From: Frankia sp. AgB32
GTDB taxonomy: Bacteria; Actinomycetota; Actinomycetes; Frankiales; Frankiaceae
Direction of reading: 5' to 3'
NCBI RefSeq assembly: GCF_023243045.1
Contig: NZ_JALKFX010000001.1
Location: forward strand, 159,507-223,506
DNA: 64,000 bases
The notes beneath the pieces were generated by a model. The model saw only the letters and a program-made list of their open reading frames with translations, made no database searches and was not told the DNA's origin. A program made the translations under genes and the position numbers. Of this stretch, positions 33,364 through 42,195 are shown piece by piece (position 1 is the stretch's first letter; the number at the start of each line of letters is the position of its first letter).

Positions 33364-34886
33364 TAGACGTGGAGGTGGGAGTTGAAGACGAACGTGCGCT
33401 TGCCGACCTGCACGCGGGTGCCGGGGAGCAGCGGGGCCGGCTGGTGCGGACTCAGCGGAGTCCACACGGTCGCCTCCGGCGGCGCGATGTAGGTGCCGTT
33501 CGCGGAGCCCTGATCGGTGATCACCGCGTCCCATCCGGACAGGGTGATCACCGCGTGTTTGCGGGAGATCGCGCTCTCCCCGTCCTCGACGGGCAGCGCC
33601 CGCGCCTTGCCGGCCCGGACCGCGTCGTCCCGGTCGGGCTGACGGCCGATCACCAGGTCCATGTCGACGTTCACGGTCTGCCCGTCGTCGAATACCAGCA
33701 CGCCGATCGGTGGGCGGGGCCCCCAGACCGTGCGGTTGGCCTGTTGCGCGAGCGACAGCCCGCACTCGGCGCAGTACGGCGCCAGCGGGTGGTTGAAGTG
33801 GCCGTTCGCGCACAGCACCCCCTCGACCTGCAGCTCCGCGTTGCTCGGCAGCATCGTCGGCGCCTCGTCGTCCTCGATGAGGTCGGAGACGGTGAAGGTC
33901 TGGCCGGGTAGCTGGGTGAGGGCGTCGTGCTCGTCGTCCGTGAGGTCGTCGCCGAGGCCGTCCGTCAGCGGCTCGATGGGCCCGCTGAGCCGCTGCTCCG
34001 CGGCCCCGCCGTGGACACCCGGGTAGCCGTTCTGACTGGCATCGGCGGCGCCGCGGCCGAGAGCCTCCCGGTTGGCGAGCTCCGTCGGCGGGTCCACGTC
34101 GAGTTCGTCGAGTTCGTCGAGTTCGTCGAGATCGGCGGCCTGGGTCGGCTCGGCCGCGGCCCGGCGGCGGTGGGCCTCCTCCTCCTCGCTGAGCAGCGGC
34201 GCCAGCGCCGGCGGCGTCGATGCCTTCGAGTCGGGGATGCGCGCGCCGACGGACGGGATCAGCTCCGCTCCCGTCCGCGGCTCCTGCGCCGAACTGAACC
34301 CGGCGAGCAGCCGATCGGCGGACGCCTTCGGGATCGGCAGCACCGGGCCGTCGCTGAGCACCAGGCTGACGCCGATCCCGGGGACGGCACCGATCCGCAG
34401 GTCCAACGGGAACCCGAGGTCACCGAGGCCGCCCGGGAAGCCACCGGCGGTCACCAGCCCGGTCGGGCCGACGTCGACGCGGCTGATCTCGGTCGGCAGG
34501 AGCCGGTCGACCCAGGTGGCCGAGTCGACACCGGAGAGGGTCACCCCGGACGGGCCGCTGGCCACGACGTCCATCGCCCCGTGGACCAGGGCGGCCACCC
34601 GTTCGTTGACGGTCGTGAGCAGGCTGAAGTCGGGCACCCGGTCCGGGTCCGCGTCGGCGAGCACGCCGGCGACGCGGCGTACCAGCCGCCGGCCCATGTT
34701 CGCCGCGCTCATGCCGACCTCGGCGGCCACCTCGGCGCACAGCTCGAGCAGCCGACCGGTGATCTCGGCCGTCTCGGGCCGGCCGACGTGAGCGACGATC
34801 AGCGCCCCGGGCAGCCGCACGACCACCCCTGCACGGTCCGCGCTCCCGGCCTCCACGACCACCCGGAAATGGTCCAGACCCGCCAT
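33363..34886 (-). CDS. FHA-domain protein with zinc ribbon
   Basis: The 507-residue protein starts MAGLDHFRVVVEAGSADRAG at 34886. Residues 1-200 form an unassigned alpha/beta domain with LPGALIVAHVGRPETAEITG and LTTVNERVAALVHGAMDVVA. A disordered acidic linker follows, with D-E-L-D-E-L repeats encoded by gttcgtcga tandems near 34100-34131. A short zinc-ribbon-like patch (CANGHFNHPLAPYCAECG) precedes the C-terminal FHA domain, which has VIGRQPDRD, ESAISRKHAVI and SANGTYI, the phosphothreonine-binding residues. FHA proteins read Ser/Thr-kinase signals; a kinase-like gene lies 12 kb away, but no direct partner is adjacent. Confidence 0.85.
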   Translation of the reverse strand: MAGLDHFRVVVEAGSADRAGVVVRLPGALIVAHVGRPETAEITGRLLELCAEVAAEVGMSAANMGRRLVRRVAGVLADADPDRVPDFSLLTTVNERVAALVHGAMDVVASGPSGVTLSGVDSATWVDRLLPTEISRVDVGPTGLVTAGGFPGGLGDLGFPLDLRIGAVPGIGVSLVLSDGPVLPIPKASADRLLAGFSSAQEPRTGAELIPSVGARIPDSKASTPPALAPLLSEEEEAHRRRAAAEPTQAADLDELDELDELDVDPPTELANREALGRGAADASQNGYPGVHGGAAEQRLSGPIEPLTDGLGDDLTDDEHDALTQLPGQTFTVSDLIEDDEAPTMLPSNAELQVEGVLCANGHFNHPLAPYCAECGLSLAQQANRTVWGPRPPIGVLVFDDGQTVNVDMDLVIGRQPDRDDAVRAGKARALPVEDGESAISRKHAVITLSGWDAVITDQGSANGTYIAPPEATVWTPLSPHQPAPLLPGTRVQVGKRTFVFNSHLHV

Positions 34887-35139
34887 GCCTCGCCCCTCGT
34901 CCCCGCATTCCTCGCCGCGCCGGTCCTCGCCGCCGGTAGCCGCGTGGCACATCCTCGCCGGGCGTCCGTGGACGTGGCTCGTCGGAGTGCCGAAGTTGTC
35001 CTGTCGTGCTTCCGACCGGGCCGGTGCCGGGCGGTCACGGTCCTATCCTGCCGTGCTCACCGCCCGGCGGGTATCGGCTTGGCGTCATCCTGGCCGCCCG
35101 GGACGAAATCGAGGGCGCCGACAGGCGCCCCCGGGGCGG

Positions 35140-36924
35140 TCAGGCGAGGGCGCGGTCGAGGTTGATCGCCGCGCTGATCAGCGCGAGGTGGGTGAACGCC
35201 TGCGGGAAGTTGCCCAGCGCCTCGCCGGACGGACCGATCTCCTCGGCGTACAGCCCGACGTGGTTGGCGTAGGTGAGCATCTTCTCGAACACCATCCTGG
35301 CCTCGGTCACCCGGCCGGCGCGGGTCAGCGCCTCCACGTACCAGAACGAGCACAGGTTGAACGTGCCCTCGTCACCGGTCAGCCCGTCGCTGCCGTCGGC
35401 CGCGTAGCGACGCACCAGGCTGTCGCTGACCAGGTCCTCGCCGAACCGGTCCAGGGTGGACAGGAAACGCGGGTCGGTGGGGCCGGAGAACTTCACCAGC
35501 GGCATGCACAGCAGCGAGGCGTCGAGCCGCGGCGAGCCCGGGAACTCCATGTAGGCGCCCCGGGTGGGGTTCCATGCCTCGTTCTGCACGAACCTGTACG
35601 CCTGACCGGCGAGTTCCTTCCAGTCGTTCGTCGGCCCGGGCAGGCCGCGCTGGCGGGAGATGCGACAGGCCCGCTCGAAGGCGACCCAGGTCATCAGCGC
35701 CGAGTAGGTGAAGCGCTGGCGTCCGCCGCGGGTCTCCCAGATGCCCTCGTCGGGGGAGTCCCAGTGCTTGGCCAGCCAGTCGAGCTGGCGGCCGAGCGCC
35801 TCCCACAGCCCGAAGGAGATCGGCGCCCGCTTGTTGTACAGGTACACCGAGTCCATCAGCTCGCCGTAGATGTCGAGCTGGAGCTGCTCGGCGGCGGCGT
35901 TGCCGACCCGCACCGGCTTCGAGTCGCGGTAGCCCGAGAGGTGGTCCAGGACGATCTCGTCCAGGTTCGCGTTGCCGTCGACGCTGTAGAGCACGTACAG
36001 GCCGGAGTCCTTCGGCGCCTCGTGGCAGCGCTGCTCCAGCCAGTCCATGAACGCGGCCGACTCGTCGGTGAAGCCCAACGCCATCAGCGCGTAGGTGGTG
36101 AACGCGGCGTCCCGGATCCAGGTGTAGCGGTAGTCCCAGTTGCGCACGCCGCCGAGCTCCTCGGGCAGCGACGTCGTCGGCGCCGCCACCAGCGCGCCGG
36201 TGGGCCGGTAGACGAGCAGCTTGAGCACCAGGGCGCTGCGCAGCACCATCTCGCGCCACCGGCCGTGGTAGCGGCCGCGGCGGATCCAGGACTGCCAGTA
36301 CTTCAGCGTCCGGTTGAACAGCGCGTCGGCCTCACCGAGGATCAGGGGTCGGATCGACGAGTTCCATTCGAGGACGATGTCCGCGGTCTCGCCCATGGCC
36401 AGGTCGAACTCGGCGTAGACCGCCGTGCCGTCGACCCGCAGGGGCAGCGCGGTGCGCAGCACCAGGGTGCCCTTCGTCGACTCGAAGACCGCCCCCGAGC
36501 CCGGGATCAGGGTCACCGTGTGGGCCGCCCGGCCGTAGTCGAAACGCGGGTCGCAGCGCAGGCGGAACGAGGCCGTGCCGCGCACCGACCGCGCCTGGCG
36601 GACGACGACGTGCGGCGTCTCCGTGACGTCGCTGTCCATCGGCACCATGAAGTCGACGACCTCGCCGACCGCGCGGGGGGCGAGGAAGCGGGTCATCAGA
36701 ACGTTGGAGTCGGGCAGGTAGAGCTGCTTGGCCCGCGATTCCGGGCAGTGGATCTGGAAGGAACCGCCGCGGTCGGCGTCGAGCAGGCTCGCGAAGACCG
36801 ACGGCGCATCGAAGCGTTGCGGGCAGTACCAGTCGATCGTGCCATCCGTGGCGACCAGTGCCACGGTCCGCAGGTCGCCGATGACCGCGTGCTCCTCGAT
36901 GGGCGGATAGTCGGTATGGGGCAT
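35140..36924 (-). CDS. GH15-family glucoamylase/trehalase-type hydrolase
   Basis: The 594-residue protein begins MPHTDYPPIEEHAVIGDLRT, the usual start of actinobacterial GH15 enzymes, with an N-terminal beta-sandwich (GDLRTVALVATDGTIDWYCP). The (alpha/alpha)6 barrel contains NWDYRYTWIRDAAFTTYALM, with substrate-binding Trp-Asp-Tyr-Arg, and the catalytic glutamates are expected in DEGIWETRGGRQRFTYSALM and near the C-terminal HVGLYAEEIGPSGEALGNFP. Members hydrolyse trehalose or short alpha-glucans in the cytoplasm; no signal peptide is visible. An in-frame extension upstream to 37197 lacks similarity. The gene stands alone. Confidence 0.92.
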   Translation of the reverse strand: MPHTDYPPIEEHAVIGDLRTVALVATDGTIDWYCPQRFDAPSVFASLLDADRGGSFQIHCPESRAKQLYLPDSNVLMTRFLAPRAVGEVVDFMVPMDSDVTETPHVVVRQARSVRGTASFRLRCDPRFDYGRAAHTVTLIPGSGAVFESTKGTLVLRTALPLRVDGTAVYAEFDLAMGETADIVLEWNSSIRPLILGEADALFNRTLKYWQSWIRRGRYHGRWREMVLRSALVLKLLVYRPTGALVAAPTTSLPEELGGVRNWDYRYTWIRDAAFTTYALMALGFTDESAAFMDWLEQRCHEAPKDSGLYVLYSVDGNANLDEIVLDHLSGYRDSKPVRVGNAAAEQLQLDIYGELMDSVYLYNKRAPISFGLWEALGRQLDWLAKHWDSPDEGIWETRGGRQRFTYSALMTWVAFERACRISRQRGLPGPTNDWKELAGQAYRFVQNEAWNPTRGAYMEFPGSPRLDASLLCMPLVKFSGPTDPRFLSTLDRFGEDLVSDSLVRRYAADGSDGLTGDEGTFNLCSFWYVEALTRAGRVTEARMVFEKMLTYANHVGLYAEEIGPSGEALGNFPQAFTHLALISAAINLDRALA

Positions 36925-37348
36925 TCGTGGGCTCCGCGAGGCGTGATTGGCCGAAGCTCCGGCCAGGGTTCCGCAGGTGATGGCCGGAGAGGGCGTCGCC
37001 GCGCCGCGGCAACCCGCCGGGGGTCGCTCGCGTCCTCCCGGCCGCCGCCGGTCGCCACCCGGGGCGGTGGCAACCAGGCGACCGTAACCCGCGGCAGCGA
37101 TCCACGACCATGCCTCGCGAGAACGGTGCCGATCGGGTCGATTCGCCGTGTGAATACCCGATGACAGCGGTGGGTCGGCCCGGGATCCGAACGGCATCCG
37201 CCGTGGTCACCGGGCCTGCCCTACCGGCCGCGACACCCTGGGCACCGGGGTGCGCGCTGGGTTGCGCCCGGCGTCGGGCGCGTGACCGATCCCACCACGG
37301 TGGGGTCTGGGCGCAGCGGGCCCGGAGGCCGCCACCTACGATCACGCC
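36925..37348. other. Divergent intergenic region, GH15 / 188-aa gene
   Basis: No gene is supported in these 424 nt, which presumably contain both promoters. The frame of the GH15 gene stays open to 37197 without family similarity. I see no strong palindrome. Confidence 0.4.
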
Positions 37349-37915
37349 ATGGCCGCGCACTCACAGACCGCCGAGGACGGTCACGCCGCACTGGTGATGT
37401 TCGCGCGGGGAGACCGGGTCTTCCCGATCGACGACCTTGGCGGCGGGATCTGGTCCCGGCGTGGCACTGTGCTGGCCGTGCACGCCACCGGCGGACGGCC
37501 GCCGAGCGGGCAGACCGGTCCGGTGCGGGTCGACTCGCCCCGCGTCGAGATGCCGGTGCCCGCGCGCGCGACGGTTCTCTGGGACGACGGCACCGCCGAG
37601 GTGCTGGCCGAGGACCACCTCTGCCTCGTCTACGACCAGGAGGCGCCCGTCGGCGTCCGGGTCGTCACCCTGCCGATGGCCGAGCCGGTCGACGTCGTGC
37701 AGCACGGCGGGCATGTCGTGCTCGTCCTGCGCGACGGGCTGGTGCCGCCCGCGGTGCTCGACGCGCTGCGCGGGAAGCTGCGGCGGGTGCGGGCGGCGCT
37801 GACGCCGGCGCGGGCCGATGAGGCGTCCGCGGCGGAGCTGCGCCGCCGCGACCTCGACCTGCTGCGCGCACTGATCGCGCAGCTCACCGGCGGTCCGCCG
37901 GCCGAGCCGCGCTGA
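37349..37915 (+). CDS. Conserved hypothetical protein, 188 aa
   Basis: The protein starts MAAHSQTAEDGHAALVMFAR and has a beta-rich first half: GDRVFPIDDLGGGIWSRRGT and ATVLWDDGTAEVLAEDHLCL. The W-D-D-G-T-x-E segment resembles small SH3-like or DUF1918-type barrels. The second half is helical and Arg/Ala-rich, with a coiled-coil-like stretch RRRDLDLLRALIAQLTGG. It has no signal or membrane segment. I cannot name a family. Confidence 0.65.
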   Translation: MAAHSQTAEDGHAALVMFARGDRVFPIDDLGGGIWSRRGTVLAVHATGGRPPSGQTGPVRVDSPRVEMPVPARATVLWDDGTAEVLAEDHLCLVYDQEAPVGVRVVTLPMAEPVDVVQHGGHVVLVLRDGLVPPAVLDALRGKLRRVRAALTPARADEASAAELRRRDLDLLRALIAQLTGGPPAEPR

Positions 37916-37977
37916 CGGCTGCCGGCGGTCGGCCTGTTCGGGAGACGCCGCCGGTCAGCCTTTTCAGGTGACGTCGC

Positions 37978-38175
37978 TCAGGAGGTGGAGTACGGCCCGG
38001 GGCGCACGCCGGGGCCGTAGGAGTTGCCGTTCATGCCGGCCCGTGGCTGCTCGGTCATCGCCTGGCTGACCTTGGACGCGATCGCCTCCGTCAGCCGGAT
38101 TGCCTGCGTCAGCGACAGGTTCAGCACGATCTCGCTGTCGTCGGTCATTGCGAACCGCACTGACACATCCGCCAT
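37978..38175 (-). CDS. Small conserved-looking protein, 65 aa
   Basis: An ATG at 38175 follows a near-perfect GGGAGGAAT ribosome site. The product starts MADVSVRFAMTDDSEIVLNL and continues through an amphipathic helix (TQAIRLTEAIASKVSQAMTE), ending in a Gly/Pro/Tyr-rich tail. It has a beta-hairpin-plus-helix look and no membrane segment. The strong ribosome site and the long AT-richer upstream region favour a real, well-expressed gene. No family is recognised. Confidence 0.65.
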   Translation of the reverse strand: MADVSVRFAMTDDSEIVLNLSLTQAIRLTEAIASKVSQAMTEQPRAGMNGNSYGPGVRPGPYSTS

Positions 38176-38534
38176 GGTGATTCCTCCCAGTTTCGCACCC
38201 GCCCGACACCCGGCTCCGGTGATTGGAGGTCGCAGGGAGGCCCGCGCGGACGTTGCCCGCCGCACGGCCTCGGGGCATGCTGACCGACTCACCATCCACG
38301 ATCGTGGGCGCCGGTCCGACGTGACCCCCCCTGTCGCGAGCCGCGGTAGTGCTGCTAGAGCGACCATTGCCAGACTCAAGGTAGTGGATTGGCTCCGGAG
38401 AATTGTTTTATGTCGTCGCGCCGGCGATCTGGGAACCCTGCGTTGTGATGATGTTGCATTGGGATTTGATGGAGCGGGCGTATAGGTTGCTGTGAGAGAG
38501 CTCACAGCGGGGTGGTCGGAACGCGTTCCAGCCG
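38176..38534. other. AT-richer intergenic region upstream of the small protein
   Basis: These 359 nt separate the 65-aa gene from the 3' end of the mannosyltransferase. The part at 38380-38510 has the lowest GC of its surroundings (gaattgttttatg, gatgatgttgcattggga). It ends in an inverted pair, gtgagagagctcac, near the mannosyltransferase stop. On the minus strand TTGAGT at about 38380 followed by TAGCAG 16 nt on is a weak promoter candidate for the small gene. Confidence 0.4.
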
Positions 38535-40223
38535 TCAGATCCAGCCCGGGAACCACATCCGGGCCCGCCAGGACGAGTACGGGATCACCTGTGCCGCGAG
38601 GATCGGATAGAAGTACGCGAACAGCAGCACCACGATGATCGTGTAGATGCCGACCGACAACGCCCCGGTCAGCCGTCTGGCATCGGAGGCGTCCCGCGGG
38701 CCGAGCGCCAGGCCGGCGAGCGAGGTGATTCCCAGGATCAGGAACGGCAGGCACGGCAGCGCGTAGAAGAAGAACATCGTCCGGTTCGGGAACAGCAGCC
38801 ACGGCAGGAACGCCGAGCCGAAGCCCACCAGCACCAGCGCGGCCCGCCAGTCCCGCCGGGTCACCCACCAGACGAGCATGGCGATCAGGCTGGCCGTGCC
38901 GACCCACCACACCGCCGGGTTGCCCAGCGCCAGCACCTCGCGGGAGCAGCCCGCCGGATCGTGGCAGCCCTGCGTCCCGTAGGCCGGCGACGAGTAGTAG
39001 TACGCCACCGGCCGGCCCATCACCAGCCAGCTCATCGGATGCGACGCGAAGGCGTGGCCCTGGTCGAGTCCCTCGTGGAACTTCAGCACCGCCATCTGGT
39101 ACTTCCACCAGCCGTGCCAGGCATCCACGAAGCTGTTGCCGTAGAAGTGCCGGTCATAGCCGCCGTCGGTCACGAACCAGCCGGTCCAGGTGGCCAGGAA
39201 CACCACGATCGGCACGACCACGAACCCGGCGAACCACAGCGGCAGATCCCGGCGCAGCGCGCCGAGCACGGGCCGGCGGGCGCCACCGGTCCGGCGGGCA
39301 CCGATGTCCCAGGCGATCGCGAGCGCCGAGAAGCCGATGATCGAATAGACCGCGCTCCACTTCACGCCCATCGACAGCCCCAGCGCCACCCCGCAGGCCA
39401 GCCGCCACGGCCGCAGCCCCAGCCGCGGTCCGTACAGCTCGCGCAGCCGGTCCTGCCGGCCGGGGGCGGCAACGCCCACGACCGCGTCCGCACCCGCGCC
39501 GCCGCCGACGTCGCCTGGAGGCGGCGCGGTACGGCGGGTGAGCGCCGGGGCCAGCCGGTCGACGAGTCGCGCGCGGCCGGAGTCCCGGTCCAGCAGCAGA
39601 CCGGCCAGGGCGACGACGACGCCGGTCATCAGGAAGATGTCCAGGATCCCGATGCGGCTCTGGACGAACTCCAGGCCGTCCATCGCCAGCAGCAACCCGG
39701 CGAAGCAGCCCAGCACGGTGGAGCGGAACATCCGCCGCGCCGCGCGGGCGAGGACCAGCACGGCCAGCGTCCCGAACAACGCCGAGGAGAACCGCCAGCC
39801 CAGCTCCGGATCGCCGTGCGGCACCCCGGCGCAGTTGGTGTAGCCGAACAGGCCCTCCGAGGCCGCCATCAGCCACTTGCCGAACGGCGGATGGACCACG
39901 TAGGCGGGCCCCGAGCAGGTCGAGGAGTCGATCTCGTAGCCGGCCTTGAGCAGGCCCAGGGCATCCTTCGTGTAGTAGACCTCGTCGAAGTACCTGCCGC
40001 GGGGCTGCGTCACGTGCCAGAAGCGCAGCACACCCGCGAGTAACGCCACCGAGAGGGTCGCGAGCCATCCCGCCAGCGGCGAGCCGGGCATCGGCGGGCA
40101 CAGCCGCTCCCGCAGGCTCGGGGCCGGCGGCTGTGGCGCACCGTCGGCGTCCCGGGCCTCGGCTGGTGGCCGGTCGGCGCGTCCGCTCGCACTCCAGGGC
40201 AGGTGGGCCGTCGTCGCCGTCAC
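38535..40223 (-). CDS. Protein O-mannosyltransferase (PMT family)
   Basis: The 562-residue integral membrane protein is full length for bacterial Pmt. The catalytic first loop has RGRYFDEVYYTKDALGLLKA (the D-E motif) and the P-P-x-x-K-W loop appears as VVHPPFGKWLMAASEGLFG. Many hydrophobic helices follow, with GVALGLSMGVKWSAVYSIIG and the C-terminal YFYPILAAQVIPYSSWRARM. It transfers mannose from polyprenyl-phosphate-mannose to Ser/Thr of secreted proteins at the outer face of the membrane. The GTG start at 40223 is divergent from rsmI, 86 nt away, an arrangement conserved in actinomycetes. Confidence 0.92.
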   Translation of the reverse strand: MTATTAHLPWSASGRADRPPAEARDADGAPQPPAPSLRERLCPPMPGSPLAGWLATLSVALLAGVLRFWHVTQPRGRYFDEVYYTKDALGLLKAGYEIDSSTCSGPAYVVHPPFGKWLMAASEGLFGYTNCAGVPHGDPELGWRFSSALFGTLAVLVLARAARRMFRSTVLGCFAGLLLAMDGLEFVQSRIGILDIFLMTGVVVALAGLLLDRDSGRARLVDRLAPALTRRTAPPPGDVGGGAGADAVVGVAAPGRQDRLRELYGPRLGLRPWRLACGVALGLSMGVKWSAVYSIIGFSALAIAWDIGARRTGGARRPVLGALRRDLPLWFAGFVVVPIVVFLATWTGWFVTDGGYDRHFYGNSFVDAWHGWWKYQMAVLKFHEGLDQGHAFASHPMSWLVMGRPVAYYYSSPAYGTQGCHDPAGCSREVLALGNPAVWWVGTASLIAMLVWWVTRRDWRAALVLVGFGSAFLPWLLFPNRTMFFFYALPCLPFLILGITSLAGLALGPRDASDARRLTGALSVGIYTIIVVLLFAYFYPILAAQVIPYSSWRARMWFPGWI

Positions 40224-40308
40224 ACGAATCAGCGTAGGTCCTCCCGTTGGGGACCCGGCGCCGAGGGCCAGCCCTCCGGGCCGGCCCGGCGGCTGAAAGA
40301 CTGGACCG

Positions 40309-41316
40309 GTGTCCGGGACCCTGGTGCTGTGCGGCGCGCCGATCGGTGACGTACGGGACGCAAGCCCCCGGCTCGGCGAGATCCTCGCGACCGCGGACGT
40401 GATCGCCGCCGAGGACACCCGGCGGGTGCTGCGCCTGGCGCACGCGCTGGGCGTCACCATCGCGGGACGGGTGGTGTCCTGCTACGACGCGGTCGAGGGC
40501 GCCCGCGCCGCGATGCTCACCGACCTGCTGCGGGCCGGGGCGACGGTCGCGTTGGTCACCGACGCCGGGATGCCGGCGGTCTCCGATCCCGGTTTCCGGG
40601 TGGTGGCCGCGGCGGCCGCCGCCGGCATCCCGGTGACCGTGGTGCCCGGGCCGTCCGCGGTGACGGCGGCCCTCGCCGTCAGCGGGCTGCCGTCCGACCG
40701 GTGGACGTTCGAGGGCTTCCTGCCGCGGCGCGGGGGCGAGCGGCGGGGCCGGCTGCGGGAACTGCGCGACGAGACCCGGACGATGGTGTTCCTGGAGTCC
40801 CCGCACCGGCTCGAGGCCAGCCTGCGCGATCTCGTCGGCGCGTTCGGCGGGTCCCGGCCCGCGGTGCTGTGTCGCGAACTGACCAAGACGTACGAGGAGA
40901 TCGTCCGCGGTGACCTGGCGGCCCTGGTCGCCTGGGCGAGCGACGGCCGGGTGATCCGAGGCGAGTTCACCCTGGTCGTCGGGGGCGGGGCGGGCCGCGG
41001 GCCCGTCACGGTCACCTTCGACGACGCCTCCACCGGCGCGCCGAGCTCCCCCGCCGGCGTCCCCGCTCGCGGCCCGGCGGCCCGCATCGACGCTGGCGTG
41101 GATCCCACCGTGGCCGGCGGGGAGGACCCGCCTGGCGGCGGGGACGGGGCGTCGACCGTCTCGGCGCAGGTGCTTGCCGCGGACGTCGCGCGCCGTGCCG
41201 CCGCCGGGATGTCCCGCAAGGACGCTCGGCGGGCCGTCGCCGCCGACCACGGCGTGTCCCGCAACGACGTCTACGCCGCGGAGCTCGCCGCCCGTCCAGC
41301 CCGCACGCGGCCCTGA
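40309..41316 (+). CDS. rsmI: 16S rRNA (cytidine(1402)-2'-O)-methyltransferase RsmI
   Basis: The 335-residue protein starts at GTG 40309 and carries the tetrapyrrole-methylase-type fold of RsmI. LVLCGAPIGDVRDASPRLGE opens it, VALVTDAGMPAVSDPGFRVV is the SAM-binding region, VPGPSAVTAALAVSGLPSDR follows, and then EGFLPRRGGERRGRLREL and FLESPHRLEASLRDL. The end has ELTKTYEEIVRGDLAAL and a C-terminal helical Arg/Ala domain (MSRKDARRAVAADHGVSRND). It methylates the ribose of C1402 in 16S rRNA with SAM. The Ala/Gly/Pro insert before the last domain is longer than usual. It is divergent from the mannosyltransferase. Confidence 0.93.
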   Translation: MSGTLVLCGAPIGDVRDASPRLGEILATADVIAAEDTRRVLRLAHALGVTIAGRVVSCYDAVEGARAAMLTDLLRAGATVALVTDAGMPAVSDPGFRVVAAAAAAGIPVTVVPGPSAVTAALAVSGLPSDRWTFEGFLPRRGGERRGRLRELRDETRTMVFLESPHRLEASLRDLVGAFGGSRPAVLCRELTKTYEEIVRGDLAALVAWASDGRVIRGEFTLVVGGGAGRGPVTVTFDDASTGAPSSPAGVPARGPAARIDAGVDPTVAGGEDPPGGGDGASTVSAQVLAADVARRAAAGMSRKDARRAVAADHGVSRNDVYAAELAARPARTRP

Positions 41317-41428
41317 GTGCGCCGCGGCGCATTGCGCCGTGCTGCCCCTACCGTGCTTTTGTCGTGATCTGAGCGCGCTGCGTGACCGGAAGTGCGCCGC
41401 GGCGCACTGCGCTGTGCCGCGCCTACCG
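41316..41428. repeat. Two 38-nt imperfect direct repeats with palindromic cores
   Basis: Copies at 41316-41353 and 41391-41428 share about 34 of 38 positions. Each begins agtgcgccgcggcgca and ends ctaccg. In the second copy gtgcgccgcggcgcac is a perfect 16-bp palindrome; the first has one change. The pair sits between the convergent rsmI and ydcF-like genes and could form strong hairpins acting as a bidirectional terminator, or could be a repeat family dispersed in the genome. Confidence 0.75.
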
Positions 41429-41447
41429 CGGCGGAGCCTCGGGCGGG

Positions 41448-42095
41448 TCAGCAGCCGCGTTGCAGGATGAGTGCCTTGCCCAGCGCCGCCCACTCATAGG
41501 CGATCATGTAAGGCCACGACAGAGCCGGCGGTGGGACGCCGATCATCCGGGCCTCGCCCGGGTAACAGCGGCCCAGCCGCAGGCGGGCCCGGGTGGTCTG
41601 CGACGTCGCGGTGATCACGATGACGGAGTGCCAGCCCCGCTGTGCCGCCGCGGCGGCGAGCCAGCGGGACTCACCCTGGGTGGTGAGCGGGTCGGGTGCG
41701 AAGCAGATCACCTCGACGCCGGTGACCCCCTCGGGGCACGGGTCGTCCGCCGTCGGCGTCGAGACCGCGAGCACGGGTGCGTAGCCCGCCCGGGCCAGGC
41801 TGACCGCGCGTTCGAGCCGGCCGGGGCTACCCGCGAACATGACGATCGCGTCGGCCGGCGCCGGCCGGTCCTGGTCGGGGAAGACGAACAGCCGCGCCGT
41901 GGTGGCGGCGAACGCCAGCGCCAGGACACCGATCACCCCGAGCCGGATCGCCCGGCGCCGGGTCGACCGGGTCGACCGGGTCGACCGGGTCGACCGGGCG
42001 GACGGAGTCGGCGCGGTCGAGGCTGCCGGGGTCGGTGCTGCCGGGGTCGGTGCTGCCGGGGTGGGCGGATCGCGGTCGGGCGGTGCGGCCGTCAT
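41448..42095 (-). CDS. YdcF/SanA-like DUF218 membrane protein
   Basis: The 215-residue protein starts at ATG 42095 with GGAGG upstream. The N-terminus is repetitive (T-P-A-A-P and T-R-S triplets encoded by 15-nt and 9-nt tandem repeats at 42020-42062 and 41962-41999), then one membrane helix (LGVIGVLALAFAATTARLFV). The DUF218 domain has DAIVMFAGSPGRLERAVSLA, VIVITATSQTTRARLRLGRC and the terminal MIAYEWAALGKALIL. SanA-like proteins affect envelope integrity; the enzymatic role is unknown. Repeat-number variation of the N-tail is likely between strains. Confidence 0.82.
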   Translation of the reverse strand: MTAAPPDRDPPTPAAPTPAAPTPAASTAPTPSARSTRSTRSTRSTRRRAIRLGVIGVLALAFAATTARLFVFPDQDRPAPADAIVMFAGSPGRLERAVSLARAGYAPVLAVSTPTADDPCPEGVTGVEVICFAPDPLTTQGESRWLAAAAAQRGWHSVIVITATSQTTRARLRLGRCYPGEARMIGVPPPALSWPYMIAYEWAALGKALILQRGC

Positions 42096-42195
42096 GACCC
42101 CCTCCCTCCGCGGCCGTCGTTCCATCGGTCGGCCCGAGCCAACCACGGTCGACCCGGTCCGGGTGGGTCCACCCGCCGTGGGCGGCCGCGCCGGC

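Noticed and set aside
38340..38400. HspR (HAIR) operator upstream of the small protein
   Set aside because: Only one half-site (cttgagt on the minus strand) is present; the second half at the required spacing is missing.
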